Positions 42,932 through 52,183 of a stretch of DNA of 64,000 nucleotides are shown piece after piece. Where the stretch lies: contig JAHBTJ010000020.1 of NCBI GenBank assembly GCA_019638595.1, positions 88,025-152,024 of the forward strand. Direction: 5' to 3'. The position numbers and the translations under genes are program-made. Position 1 is the first letter of the stretch. Every line of letters starts with the position of its first letter. A model generated the notes under the pieces. The model had not been told where the DNA came from and ran no database searches. It saw only the letters and a program-made list of their open reading frames with translations. This DNA comes from Chitinophagaceae bacterium (GTDB taxonomy: Bacteria; Bacteroidota; Bacteroidia; Chitinophagales; Chitinophagaceae).

Positions 42932-44326
42932 ATGAATAAAAAATTATGGTGGATCATTATTAGCCTGGTATTGCTGGTGATATTGCTGGTGGCATTGAAA
43001 AAAACCGGTGTGATAGGTAAGGATGAAGGGGTAAAAGTATCGGCCGAAAAAGCAAGCCGTAAGGATATTACGGAGATAGTAACTGCCAGCGGTAAAGTAT
43101 ATCCCGAAATTGAAGTGAAAATAAGCCCCGACGTATCCGGCGAAATTACCGAGCTGAATGTGCAGGAAGGCGATAGCGTAAAGAAAGGACAGGTGCTTGC
43201 AAGAATTTATGCGGATATCTATGCCACACAACGCGACCAGGCGGCTGCCCAGGTTTCCGGGCAGCAGTCTCTTGTATCAAATGCAGAGGCACAGTTGGCC
43301 GCTTTAAAATCCGCGCTTGACCTTGCAAAACTCACGTACGACCGGCAGAAACAATTGCTGGCGGATAAAGTAATTTCAAAATCGGAGTTTGAGCAGGCGG
43401 AGAATACATTAAATACCGCGCAGGCAAATTATAATGCAGCGCAGCAAAGCATACGCAGCAACCAGGCCCAGGTGCAAAGCGCTGCCGCTAATCTTGCCAA
43501 GGCGAATAAAGACCTGAGCCGCACCGCGTTGCTTTCTCCTATGGAAGGTGTTGTGTCGCTGCTGAATGTAAAAAAGGGCGAACGGGTAGTAGGCAATTCC
43601 ATGATGGCTGGTACGGAAATGATGCGCATTGCAGACATCAGCATTTTTGAAATACGGGTAGAAGTGGGTGAAAACGACGTACAGAAAATAAATATCGGCG
43701 ATACTGCGGTGATTGAGGTAGATGCATACAATAACAGGAAGTTCACGGGACTTGTAACACAAATTGCCAGTAGCCAAAAAGGAGCGGCAACGCAGAGCGC
43801 TTCGTCAGTTTCTTCGTCAACCGATGTAACCAATTACGAGGTGAGGGTACGTATACTGCGGGAGTCGTATGCTGATCTTATTGATCCTTCCCGCCCCAGG
43901 AAATTTCCTTTCCGCCCCGGAATGAGCGCCAGTGCCGATATTCAAACGCGTACCAATCATAATGTGATCGTTGTGCCCATTAACGCTGTTACCACGCGCG
44001 ATAAAGGTGATACTGCCACTGCGGCGTCTGATAAACCCAAAGCTGTGGCATCTCCACCGGATAATGTTAATAATAATAATACCAATAGTACTAACAGTGC
44101 TGATAATATGCTGGAAGTGGCTTTTGTTTTGCAAAAAGATAATACCGTAAAGCTGGTGCCTGTTAAAACCGGTATACAGGATATCAATAATATTGAAATA
44201 ATACAGGGACTTAACGAGGGAGAGGAAGTGATAACCGGTCCATATACTATCGTAAGTAAAACGCTTAAGTCCGGAACAAAAGTGAAAGTTGTTCCAAAAG
44301 ATCAATTGTTTGAAATAAAGAAATAA
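42932..44326 (+). CDS. HlyD/MacA-type membrane fusion protein
   Basis: A 464-residue protein with one N-terminal transmembrane helix (LWWIIISLVLLVILLVALKK). The lipoyl half-motifs are ISPDVSGEITELNVQEGDSV and LLSPMEGVVSLLNVKKGERV, separated by a long alpha hairpin (QAAAQVSGQQSLVSNAEAQL). A beta-barrel region and a membrane-proximal domain follow. An Asn/Thr/Ser-rich insertion (NVNNNNTNSTNSADN) lies in the C-terminal third. It links an inner-membrane transporter to the TolC-type protein upstream. The expected MacB or RND gene is absent; gpsA comes next. Confidence 0.88.
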   Translation: MNKKLWWIIISLVLLVILLVALKKTGVIGKDEGVKVSAEKASRKDITEIVTASGKVYPEIEVKISPDVSGEITELNVQEGDSVKKGQVLARIYADIYATQRDQAAAQVSGQQSLVSNAEAQLAALKSALDLAKLTYDRQKQLLADKVISKSEFEQAENTLNTAQANYNAAQQSIRSNQAQVQSAAANLAKANKDLSRTALLSPMEGVVSLLNVKKGERVVGNSMMAGTEMMRIADISIFEIRVEVGENDVQKINIGDTAVIEVDAYNNRKFTGLVTQIASSQKGAATQSASSVSSSTDVTNYEVRVRILRESYADLIDPSRPRKFPFRPGMSASADIQTRTNHNVIVVPINAVTTRDKGDTATAASDKPKAVASPPDNVNNNNTNSTNSADNMLEVAFVLQKDNTVKLVPVKTGIQDINNIEIIQGLNEGEEVITGPYTIVSKTLKSGTKVKVVPKDQLFEIKK

Positions 44327-44354
44327 GCTGTTTATACTATGTTATATGCGGAGG

Positions 44355-44398
44355 CGCAGGCACAAACTAAACTATAAACCATAAACTACAAACCACAA
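44355..44398. repeat. Dispersed intergenic repeat, short copy 4
   Basis: CACAAACTAAACTATAAACC, ATAAACTACAAACCACAAA: one module of the dispersed family, ending directly at the gpsA start codon. Confidence 0.5.
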
Positions 44399-45433
44399 AT
44401 GGAGTTTGGAATTATAGGAAGCGGCAGTTGGGGAACGGCATTGGTAAAGATGCTTACTGATAACGGGTTGCGTATTAACTGGTGTGTGCGTACCGGGGAA
44501 ATGGTAAAATATATCGGGAAGCGAAGGCATAATCCTAACTACCTTACTTCCGTTTCTTTTGATACCGGGTTGTTAAAGTTGTTTACCGACCCTCAAAAAA
44601 CAATAGCTGCTTCCGATCATATTGTAATAGTTACCCCTTCGGCTTATGTAACGCAGTTATTTACAGGTATACCCGGTAAAATGCTGAACCGGAAAAAGAT
44701 CATTTCCGCTGTTAAAGGAATGCTGCCGCAGCACAATCTTTTACTCAATGATTACCTCAGGGCAAAATTTGATTTTAGTATTGATAATTATTTTACCATT
44801 ATGGGTCCCTGCCATGCAGAAGAAGTAGCGGCGGAGCGATTGTCGTACCTTACTTTTTCGGGCGTTCAGCGCGCCTATACACAAAAAATAGCGGAGCAAT
44901 TCAGCACCCCCTATATCAATACAGTAGTAAATACGGATGTGTATGGTGTGCAATACGCTGCTGTACTTAAAAATATTTACGCTGTGGCATCGGGCATCGC
45001 GCTGGGCAGGGGATATGGTGATAATTTTTTGAGTGTGCTCATTGCAAACAGCGCAGATGAAATGGCGGGCTTCCTGCGCAAAGTGGGAATAAGAAACATT
45101 AAGGTAGGTATACATTCGGCTCATAAGCTGCAGCAGAAAAAATCGCCTAATTATGCCGCTTCCGTTTACCTGGGCGATTTGCTGGTAACCTGCTATTCGA
45201 TGTTCAGCCGTAACAGAACTTTTGGTAATATGATCGGTAAAGGATATACGGTGCAATCGGCTGAGCTTGAAATGAAAATGGTTGCTGAAGGCTATAACGC
45301 CAGCAGGAGCATCTTTAATATTAATAAGGAAATAGGCGCAGATATGCCTGTCGCGCAGGCGGTGTATGAAATATTATGGAAAAAGCTGCCGGTAGCGGTT
45401 GGGCTTAAACGGATTGAAGACAGTTTGGTGTAA
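44399..45433 (+). CDS. gpsA: NAD(P)H-dependent glycerol-3-phosphate dehydrogenase
   Basis: A 344-residue protein. The Rossmann motif is GIIGSGSWGTALVKM, and the catalytic Lys segment is GVQYAAVLKNIYAVASGIAL. ISAVKGMLPQHN and TIMGPCHAEEVA are the usual phosphate-binding and substrate-side segments. It reduces dihydroxyacetone phosphate to sn-glycerol 3-phosphate for phospholipid synthesis in the cytoplasm. The start ATG follows the dispersed-repeat module directly. The length is normal. Confidence 0.92.
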   Translation: MEFGIIGSGSWGTALVKMLTDNGLRINWCVRTGEMVKYIGKRRHNPNYLTSVSFDTGLLKLFTDPQKTIAASDHIVIVTPSAYVTQLFTGIPGKMLNRKKIISAVKGMLPQHNLLLNDYLRAKFDFSIDNYFTIMGPCHAEEVAAERLSYLTFSGVQRAYTQKIAEQFSTPYINTVVNTDVYGVQYAAVLKNIYAVASGIALGRGYGDNFLSVLIANSADEMAGFLRKVGIRNIKVGIHSAHKLQQKKSPNYAASVYLGDLLVTCYSMFSRNRTFGNMIGKGYTVQSAELEMKMVAEGYNASRSIFNINKEIGADMPVAQAVYEILWKKLPVAVGLKRIEDSLV

Positions 45434-45435
45434 TA

Positions 45436-45600
45436 GCTGGTAGCCATGAGCTATCAGCTTTGAGCTATGGGCTATGAGCGATCAGTGTGAGCCGTCAGTC
45501 TATCAGCAATTTATGATTTATAGTTTTTTGTTTATAGTTGAAAGCTTGCAACCCACTACAAACCACAAACTATAAACCCGAAACTTCAAACCTGTAACCA
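45436..45600. repeat. Dispersed intergenic repeat, copy 5
   Basis: This copy has the fullest order: GCCATGAGCTATCAGC, GAGCTATGGGCTATGAGCG, GATTTATAGTTTTTTG, ACTACAAACCACAAACTATA and CGAAACTTCAAACCTGTAAC. It fills the gap between gpsA and the DUF3748 gene, both of which end into it. Confidence 0.7.
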
Positions 45601-46983
45601 TCAACCTCCTCTTTTCAACAAAAAGATCTGTACATTCTTTTTGCCATTGCTTTCTATACGGCGGTTAAACGCCAGCATTTTCCCATTGTTCGACCAGATA
45701 GCGGCCCCCTCCGGTTTTATATTGTCGGCGCCTTTAGGCGTTAGCCTGTGCGATTGATGCGTTTGTATACCGGTAACGAATACACTATTGTCAGCCACAT
45801 ACGATACGTATTGATCGTCGGGGCTGATATTGATCGGTCCTTCCACGGAAAAATCGTTAAAGCTGAGCTGCTGAATGATCCCTCCGTTGGGCGATACGCC
45901 GAATACCTGCACCCAACCTTTGTCATCTTTTGCCAGGAATAAGATCATGGAGCCATCCGATAATGATTTCAGCCAGTGCCGGGGGCCTTGTATTCCGTGC
46001 GGGGTGTGGGTAATTCTCCTTTGTACGCAACCTGCAGGTGGATTGGGGCGGCTGGTGGAAGTCCCCTCAAGCGGTTTACCTGCTTCGGCTTTTGTAATAT
46101 CGTCCGGTATATCTGTTATAAAAACTTCTGTTATCGTTTCGTTCTGCTCATTTCTTATATTTCCCTGGAAGGCTACTGCCCGGTTTTGCCAGGCGCCGTC
46201 TGTTTTTTTATACCCTTTTTTGCCAACCCATCCCTCGTCAAACGCCTTGTCTATATCATCGCTGCCGGGTCGGGGATTTTCGGTTACTAACGCTACCACG
46301 GCCGAAAATTTTTCACCGCTGTTATTTTCAAGTGTTGGATCTTCCGGTACTGTTACCGTACCGGGCGCCATTACAGCTATTGTTCTCAGGTCTTTTACGG
46401 CAGTATCTTTTTTACCAAGCTGTTCAATTATATAATCGTTGTATGTAAAGCATATCCACGCTCCATCGCCACTCCACGAGTAAGCGTGTGTGCCACCCCG
46501 TAATGCTCCCGGTGTAAAAGGCGGAGTGATGTTACGGGCATCCAAAAACAGGGGCTTTAAAGGTTCCTTAATGTCAATAGCCACAGCGGTTCGCCTGCTG
46601 AAACCATAAGGACGTTCTTTATTGGCATTCCGTATTCCATGAATGAACAAAACCCTGTCTTCCACCGGCGAAAAAGTAACGGCGCCTGCTCCGGGGCCAT
46701 ATTCGGTTTGGTTGGTTGTATGGTACAGTGTTTTTATTTCGCCGCTTGCCGTATTTACCATTTCAATGCTGTCGGTTACTCCAATTCCTCCATCGCTGTT
46801 GCGGGTATCGTATGCTATCCATTGGTCATCGGGGGAAAAAACCTGGGTTGAATTTAAAAAATGCCCGTAAGGATCTTTAGTAAGCTGTGTTTCGGTAAAG
46901 TGCATGAAGTCGCTTTTTGATTGATCGGCACAGGAGCATAACATCGCAATAAAAAAATATAAGGATAGTAATAGTTGTTTCAT
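45601..46983 (-). CDS. DUF3748 beta-propeller lipoprotein
   Basis: A 460-residue protein with lipobox MLCSCADQ after a short signal peptide. It has repeated WD/TolB-like blades (FSPDDQWIAYDTRN, YSWSGDGAWICFTYND, ISPDDQYVSYVADN, WSNNGKMLAFNRR) and the DUF3748 features GPGAGAVTFSPVEDRVLFIH and GGTHAYSWS. E. coli YidR belongs to this group; no function is established. It is probably anchored in the outer membrane, facing the periplasm or surface. It stands alone. Confidence 0.75.
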   Translation of the reverse strand: MKQLLLSLYFFIAMLCSCADQSKSDFMHFTETQLTKDPYGHFLNSTQVFSPDDQWIAYDTRNSDGGIGVTDSIEMVNTASGEIKTLYHTTNQTEYGPGAGAVTFSPVEDRVLFIHGIRNANKERPYGFSRRTAVAIDIKEPLKPLFLDARNITPPFTPGALRGGTHAYSWSGDGAWICFTYNDYIIEQLGKKDTAVKDLRTIAVMAPGTVTVPEDPTLENNSGEKFSAVVALVTENPRPGSDDIDKAFDEGWVGKKGYKKTDGAWQNRAVAFQGNIRNEQNETITEVFITDIPDDITKAEAGKPLEGTSTSRPNPPAGCVQRRITHTPHGIQGPRHWLKSLSDGSMILFLAKDDKGWVQVFGVSPNGGIIQQLSFNDFSVEGPINISPDDQYVSYVADNSVFVTGIQTHQSHRLTPKGADNIKPEGAAIWSNNGKMLAFNRRIESNGKKNVQIFLLKRGG

Positions 46984-47040
46984 GACCCGCTGTGCTTATT
47001 TTTTAAGGAGGCAAATATTACTACTTCATACTCTTATATG

Positions 47041-47077
47041 CAAAAAAACAAACTGCCGGCAATTGCTTTGCCGGCAG
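47041..47077 (-). terminator. Rho-independent terminator of the EnvC-like gene
   Basis: CTGCCGGCA (47053-47061) and TGCCGGCAG (47069-47077) form a perfect 9-bp stem; on the minus strand TTTGTTTTTTTG follows. Confidence 0.8.
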
Positions 47078-47145
47078 CGTATAAAAATTTCTTTAGCAGG
47101 GCTTCCAACCTTCCAAAAGTTGCAAATCCCCGGCAACTACTGATT

Positions 47146-48447
47146 TTATCTTGGCTTGATCCAGTCTTCAGGATTAAGATACTTAGGGTTGCTTCCTACA
47201 ACCATTGTTACCACAAACAGCACTTTTCCAATTCCATCCTCGTCTTCCGACTCTCCCGCTTTACCCAGCACCTGTCCCAGCTTTATTTCCTGCTCCCTGC
47301 TTACGCTTACACCTGTAAGGTTGTAATAAGTGGTCAGGTATTTGCCATGCCGGATCGTAACCGCTGAACCATCTCCAAAATTGTGTACGGAAGATACAGT
47401 GCCTTCATATACTGCTTTTACTGTTGCGCCGATATCCGTTTGAATATAAATACCGATATTATCTTCCGTTATCCTGGTTCCTTCAATTTTTTGCGTACCA
47501 AACTTTCCGGTAATGGTGCCTTTGCTCACAGGCCAGGGCAGCTTACGGCGGTTGTTCTCAAATCCAACAGAAACGGCGGTTACTTCCGGTGTGTCTTCCA
47601 GCTTATTGGCTGCCCTGGTACCGGTAGCTTTTGCCGTGGAAGCAGTGGCAGCGGTGGTAGTTTTATTGGCCGCCGCCGCTTTGGCAGCAGCCGCGTCTCT
47701 TTTGGCTTTGGCTTCCGCAGCCTCCCTAATCTCTCTTTTAATAATAGCCGCTATCGAATTTTTAATATTGTTTTCAAGTTTGCGTTTAGTTGTCAGTTGT
47801 TTCTCCAGTTCGCTTTCTTTGGCTTTTAATTTTGAAACAACAGCGTCCTTTTCTTTCTTTTCCTCCTCCAGCTTTTTCATTTCCTGGCTCTGTTCGGTAA
47901 GTGTTTTGCTTTTAAGCATTTTATTTGCCGCGAGCGTTTCATTTTTTTGCGACAGGAGCTGCTGTGTTTTGCTGATATTTTCAACCTGCTTCCCCCTGTA
48001 TTCGCGGTATGCTTTCAGGTATGCGATCCTTTTAATGGCATCGTTAAAGCTTACCGATGAAAAAATAAAGTTCAGCATATCGTAGCTGTTACGGTTCTTA
48101 TACGCGTATTCTATGGTTTTGGCATATTGGGCTTTCAGCGTGTCAAGCCTTTTGGTAAGGCGGTCTATCTCGCGGTTGTTTGAAAAGATATCATTATCAA
48201 TCAATTCTACCTGCTTGTTAATGGTAGCAATGATCTCGTCTCTTTTGCGGATGAGCGCCTGCACCCTTTTTAACTGGGCTATACTGGTATTTTTGTCTTT
48301 TTTTATAGAATTCTGCGATTGCCGGAGCTCTTCAATTTCCCGCTGGATTTCTTTTCTTTCCTTTTCGAGTTCCTCTTTGGTTTGCTGTGCCTGTGCCGCA
48401 CTGAATAGTAGTAAAAGGATTGACACTATGAAAGCGAATCTGCGCAT
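47146..48447 (-). CDS. EnvC-like murein hydrolase activator, coiled coil plus degenerate LytM
   Basis: A 433-residue protein with signal peptide MRRFAFIVSILLLLFSAAQA. Residues ~22-230 form long coiled coils (LEKERKEIQREIEELRQSQN onward), then an Ala/Lys/Thr-rich linker. The C-terminal LytM-like domain begins LPWPVSKGTITGKFG. The zinc motifs of active M23 enzymes are lost: the HxxxD position reads NIGIYIQT and the HxH position VLFVVTMV. This is the pattern of EnvC/NlpD-type activators, which switch on cell-separation amidases in the periplasm. A likely partner is the Amidase_3 protein at 3389-4558. Confidence 0.85.
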   Translation of the reverse strand: MRRFAFIVSILLLLFSAAQAQQTKEELEKERKEIQREIEELRQSQNSIKKDKNTSIAQLKRVQALIRKRDEIIATINKQVELIDNDIFSNNREIDRLTKRLDTLKAQYAKTIEYAYKNRNSYDMLNFIFSSVSFNDAIKRIAYLKAYREYRGKQVENISKTQQLLSQKNETLAANKMLKSKTLTEQSQEMKKLEEEKKEKDAVVSKLKAKESELEKQLTTKRKLENNIKNSIAAIIKREIREAAEAKAKRDAAAAKAAAANKTTTAATASTAKATGTRAANKLEDTPEVTAVSVGFENNRRKLPWPVSKGTITGKFGTQKIEGTRITEDNIGIYIQTDIGATVKAVYEGTVSSVHNFGDGSAVTIRHGKYLTTYYNLTGVSVSREQEIKLGQVLGKAGESEDEDGIGKVLFVVTMVVGSNPKYLNPEDWIKPR

Positions 48448-48530
48448 GCCGGGGATTTTTATGGTAAAATAAGCTTATATCCGCAAATAACGACAGTATA
48501 CCTTTTGGATTGCCCTGAATTTTGTTAAAA

Positions 48531-49349
48531 TTATTGCACTTTGTAATTACGGGGTATATTAAAGGGAAAGCTGAGCTCTTTATCGAATTCAACCTGTTTG
48601 TAATCGAGGCTTACGTCCAGCCTTGTTTTTTCGGCAACGGCAATTTTACGATTGGTTGAAAAAGGCTTACCGTTAATAGTAATAAAATTGTCGTACGTAA
48701 AATCGGCGGTGCGGTTGCGTACTACATCCACGTCATCGAGCTTACTATGTAAAATCACAAAATCGTCTTTCCGTATACTGAGCAATTGTTTGAAAAAATC
48801 CCCCAGCGTAGACATGGTAATTGAATTTTCCCGCTCTTTATACATCATTACCCGGGTACTGTCAAGGTACACGGGGTTGCCTACTATAATGTTTTGCAGG
48901 ATATAAAAATCTACGGGAAGCTGTACTATTTCTTTAATATACTCAACACTCCGGTATTGTACATATTTATCCAGCCTGTCCATTACTTTAACGCTGTCGG
49001 GCGTTATATACACCCGGAAGGCTTCTATGCCCAGGGCGGCGTTGATAGATATCCAGATGACACTGTCTTTTTGAATACGTACAAACGCGTTAAAGTCGTA
49101 ATTGCGTTGTTTGGTATCCCTGTAATCAACTTTTATTTTGGATGAAAAAGTTTTGAAATCAATATTGTTATCCCTGATTTTGTCAAAAGCGGTATGCACC
49201 AGCCTGGCAGAATCGGTTTCTTCGGGGTTTACCAGCAATGTGATGATCGTATCTTTTTTGGTAATGGCCGATTGCAGCTTCTTGGAGCTGCGGCAACCGA
49301 ATAAAAGGATAGCAGCAATGAATGATATAAGTGTAATACCTGGTTGCAT
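48531..49349 (-). CDS. DUF4292 lipoprotein
   Basis: A 272-residue protein with lipobox ILLFGCRSSKK. It has a LolA/LolB-like beta half-barrel pattern (FKTFSSKIKVDYRDTKQRNY, SVIWISINAALGIEAFRVYI, PDSVKVMDRLDK) characteristic of DUF4292. By fold it may handle lipids or lipoproteins at the outer membrane. It lies between EnvC-like and dut genes, 17 bp after dut, a conserved Bacteroidota arrangement, so the three genes dut-DUF4292-envC may be one operon. Confidence 0.8.
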   Translation of the reverse strand: MQPGITLISFIAAILLFGCRSSKKLQSAITKKDTIITLLVNPEETDSARLVHTAFDKIRDNNIDFKTFSSKIKVDYRDTKQRNYDFNAFVRIQKDSVIWISINAALGIEAFRVYITPDSVKVMDRLDKYVQYRSVEYIKEIVQLPVDFYILQNIIVGNPVYLDSTRVMMYKERENSITMSTLGDFFKQLLSIRKDDFVILHSKLDDVDVVRNRTADFTYDNFITINGKPFSTNRKIAVAEKTRLDVSLDYKQVEFDKELSFPFNIPRNYKVQ

Positions 49350-49366
49350 GATACCGTTTTGATCGT

Positions 49367-49813
49367 TTAATTTTTTCCGGTATGTCCAAACCCACCTTCG
49401 TTACGTACGGTTACATTGATGCTTTCAGCAGGGATCCATCCGGCTTTTTCTACTTTCTGCACTACCAGTTGGGCGATGCGGTCGCCATTATTAACAGTTT
49501 GAGTTTCATTAGACAGGTTGATGAGGATCACCTTTACCTCGCCACGATAGTCTGAATCAATAGTGCCCGGCGTATTTAAGCAGGTTATGCCCTGCTTCAC
49601 TGCCAGCCCGCTGCGGGGTCTTACCTGCACTTCAAAGCCTTCCGGAATTTCCATAAATAATCCCGTAGGTATCAAGGCTCTTTCGAGGGGTTGTAATACA
49701 ACGGGCGATGAAAGAAAAGCCCGTACGTCCATCCCGGAAGCGCCTGTGGTGGCATATTCGGGTAACGGGTTGCCGGACTGATTAATGACTTTGATGCTGA
49801 TATTTGATGACAT
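49367..49813 (-). CDS. dut: Deoxyuridine 5'-triphosphate nucleotidohydrolase (dUTPase)
   Basis: A 148-residue protein with the five dUTPase motifs: ATTGASGMDVRA, RPRSGLAVKQG, LNTPGTIDSDYRGEVKV, NNGDRIAQLVV and RNEGGFGHTG. It forms a trimer and turns dUTP into dUMP, keeping uracil out of DNA and feeding dTMP synthesis. The length is normal and all motifs are intact. Confidence 0.95.
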   Translation of the reverse strand: MSSNISIKVINQSGNPLPEYATTGASGMDVRAFLSSPVVLQPLERALIPTGLFMEIPEGFEVQVRPRSGLAVKQGITCLNTPGTIDSDYRGEVKVILINLSNETQTVNNGDRIAQLVVQKVEKAGWIPAESINVTVRNEGGFGHTGKN

Positions 49814-49837
49814 CCGGCAAAAATAAGGGTTTGAATC

Positions 49838-50045
49838 GGCTTTCAGTCTATCAGCCTTCAGCTTAGGGCTATGGGCTTTGGGCTGTCAGCCTTCAACGAT
49901 CAGTAATTTATGGCTTGTAGTTTTTTGTTTATAGTTTGTTGTTTATGGTCTGTACCTGCAACCTGAATAGCAGCCAGTGTTCGGCTATAAGCTGTGGGCT
50001 AAACTATAAACCACAAACCCGAAACTTGTAACCTGCATCCTGTAA
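49838..50045. repeat. Dispersed intergenic repeat, copy 6 (double)
   Basis: GTCTATCAGCCTTCAGC, GGGCTATGGGCTTTGGG, CTTGTAGTTTTTTGTTTATA, CTAAACTATAAACCACAAAC and CCGAAACTTGTAACC appear, some twice. It fills the gap between ispF and dut. Confidence 0.7.
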
Positions 50046-50528
50046 CTACTCCCCTTTCTTCAACAAAACCGAGGCATAAGCCATCAGCCCTTCTTCGCGG
50101 CCGGCAAAGCCCATTTTTTCGGTGGTGGTTGCCTTTATGGAAACATCCTCAACAGCTATAGAAAGGATGGATGCGATCGCTTCGCGCATTTGCTGCACAT
50201 ATGGTTTTATTTTGGGGGCTTCCAGGCAAAGGGTACTGTCAATGTTCACAATATCGTATCCCTTTTGCTGTATCAGCTCAAATGTTCTTTGCAGGAGTAT
50301 TTTGCTGTCTATATCCTTAAACTCGGCCGATGTATTGGGAAAATGCAATCCAATATCGCCCAGGCATAATGCCCCCAGCATGGCATCGCAAATGGCATGT
50401 AAAAGCACATCGGCGTCGCTATGCCCTACCGATCCTTTATAATGAGGAATTTCAATACCTCCTATCCATAGCTTTTTTCCTTCCGCCAGCTGATGAAAAT
50501 CTACGCCTGATCCGATCCTGTAGCACAT
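50046..50528 (-). CDS. ispF: 2-C-methyl-D-erythritol 2,4-cyclodiphosphate synthase
   Basis: ATG 50528 gives [20 protein letters not shown] and about 160 residues; the longer frame to 50564 reads through the upstream terminator. The zinc motif DFHQL (DxH) is present, with [37 protein letters not shown] and [17 protein letters not shown]. It makes the cyclic diphosphate in the non-mevalonate isoprenoid pathway. The length fits the family. Confidence 0.95.
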   Translation of the reverse strand: MCYRIGSGVDFHQLAEGKKLWIGGIEIPHYKGSVGHSDADVLLHAICDAMLGALCLGDIGLHFPNTSAEFKDIDSKILLQRTFELIQQKGYDIVNIDSTLCLEAPKIKPYVQQMREAIASILSIAVEDVSIKATTTEKMGFAGREEGLMAYASVLLKKGE

Positions 50529-50555
50529 GTTGTTTTTGCCTGCAAAATAAAGAGA

Positions 50556-50582
50556 AAGCCCCAACAGTAACTGCCGGGGCTT
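50556..50582 (-). terminator. Terminator of the porV gene
   Basis: AAGCCCC and GGGGCTT with an inner CAGT/ACTG pairing form a stem about 27 bp after the porV stop on the minus strand; the following T-richness is modest. Confidence 0.6.
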
Positions 50583-50608
50583 AAAAATATAAATAAAGTG
50601 GCCGAATA

Positions 50609-51742
50609 TTATTCACCCGCTGCTTCGCCGCCCAGGTTAAATACCAGGCCGATCCTGATGGTATTGGACAGGGGGTTCCTGTTTACACCATTACCCGAAG
50701 GAAGCAGGTATGAAAAGTTGAGCCCCATTACACTGTAATTGATGCCCACACCTGCCGTAAAATAGCTTCTTTTACCCATACTGCGCGTGTCGGCATAATA
50801 TCCAAGACGCAGGGCAAACTGGTCGTTATACGTGTATTCGCCGCCTGCGGAATAAGCCATAGCGCTGTTACCGAAAGATTTGAGCCAGCCGGATACCACG
50901 CCTTCACTGTTATATTTTTCGTAATCGGTAGCGGTAGATCCCTGTCCGGGAGGAGCAGGTACCAGTAATTTATTCAGTTCGCCGTTCAGTGAAATTTTGT
51001 GCACTTCGTTGGTTACCCAGGTATGTCCCACACCAATACCTAAATTAGCAGGTATGAAATTTTTTTGTGCTGCGTCGGAAGTATAGGATATTTTGGTTCC
51101 CAGGTTGCTGAAGGCCGCGCCGATACTCCAGCCCTGTCCTTCTTCATTCGCTCCGTTATAATATATTCCAATATCTCCGGATACGGCGTTCCCGGGCTTA
51201 TAGGCAGTGCCGCTCGAAGGGGCGTTGGCTGCCAGGTTGGAATAAATATAGCGAAGCGCTATTCCCAACGACAGCTTTTCCGACAATTTTCTTGAATATC
51301 CCAGGTCCAGCCCCAATTCCCTGGGGCGTCCTTCGTTCAGGTCATTGCCATTGGCATCGGTAAACTGTATCCTGCCCAGGCTAAAATACCGCAGGGAAGC
51401 AGAGATAGCCTGTTGGTCATCTAATTTATAAAATCCGGCTAAAGAAGCAAGATATACATCGTTCAATCCCAGGTCTTTTAACCAGGGAGTATAAGTGGCA
51501 CTTACACCGTAAGGTGTTTTTGCAAACGGGTATTTCGCAACATTATAAAACTGTGAGCTGGCATCCGCACTTGTAGAGATACCCTGGTCGCCCATCCCAC
51601 CTGCACGCGCATCCGGTGATATTCGCAAAAATGGCACGGCTGTCGTTACAATATTAATTGTATCGGCTTGTGCGAAAGTTTTTGCCGTTAACCCCATAAG
51701 CAGCACACCGGCAAGGTAAAATCTCTTGAATGAGTGTTTCAT
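50609..51742 (-). CDS. porV: Type IX secretion outer-membrane protein PorV (LptO)
   Basis: A 377-residue protein with signal peptide [20 protein letters not shown]. The PorV family start [20 protein letters not shown] is followed by a 14-stranded FadL-like barrel with the typical [20 protein letters not shown] and [17 protein letters not shown] segments. PorV carries T9SS cargo to the PorU sortase at the outer membrane. It is divergent from gldJ, another T9SS/gliding gene. PorU, often adjacent, is not in this window. Confidence 0.88.
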   Translation of the reverse strand: MKHSFKRFYLAGVLLMGLTAKTFAQADTINIVTTAVPFLRISPDARAGGMGDQGISTSADASSQFYNVAKYPFAKTPYGVSATYTPWLKDLGLNDVYLASLAGFYKLDDQQAISASLRYFSLGRIQFTDANGNDLNEGRPRELGLDLGYSRKLSEKLSLGIALRYIYSNLAANAPSSGTAYKPGNAVSGDIGIYYNGANEEGQGWSIGAAFSNLGTKISYTSDAAQKNFIPANLGIGVGHTWVTNEVHKISLNGELNKLLVPAPPGQGSTATDYEKYNSEGVVSGWLKSFGNSAMAYSAGGEYTYNDQFALRLGYYADTRSMGKRSYFTAGVGINYSVMGLNFSYLLPSGNGVNRNPLSNTIRIGLVFNLGGEAAGE

Positions 51743-52183
51743 CAGAAATCGTATTTGATTGAAAATGAATAATGAAGTAGAGTTTTATTCAATATTCAGT
51801 GCCTTTGTTTTATTAATGAATGGAACTGCAAAATAATGCAGTGTTTTTGTTTTTTTCAGGTTTTATTTTCCCGAGCGACCAACACCCCGGCAAATTTCAT
51901 GCGGATTATGGATTTCAGGCATAATTCCTGCTAAAACACTCTCGGTAAACGGGTTAAAGAAATAATTATTGTTTGGTATATGAATTTCGTGGTTAAGGAG
52001 GGTTGTAATAAGTTTAGCATTTAATAAACACAAAAATCGGCAGGGCGCATCCCGTTGTTTTATTAAAGTAGCTAAATTGCATCGTTAACCGTGAAAATTA
52101 ACCTGTTAAAAGAGCGAATACGTTCTTTTATACAATAATGACAGTATATACCCGTTATCTTTTTTAGTTAAATCCAGCAAAAA
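51743..52183. other. Intergenic region between divergent porV and gldJ
   Basis: About 440 bp with no open frame of note and no recognised repeat. It must hold the promoters of both divergent genes, but I could not pick a convincing TAnnTTTG box. Confidence 0.5.

Noticed and set aside
47513-48085. Plus-strand 190-codon frame opposite the EnvC-like gene
   Set aside because: A shadow of the coiled-coil coding region, giving long Ser/Leu/Ala runs.
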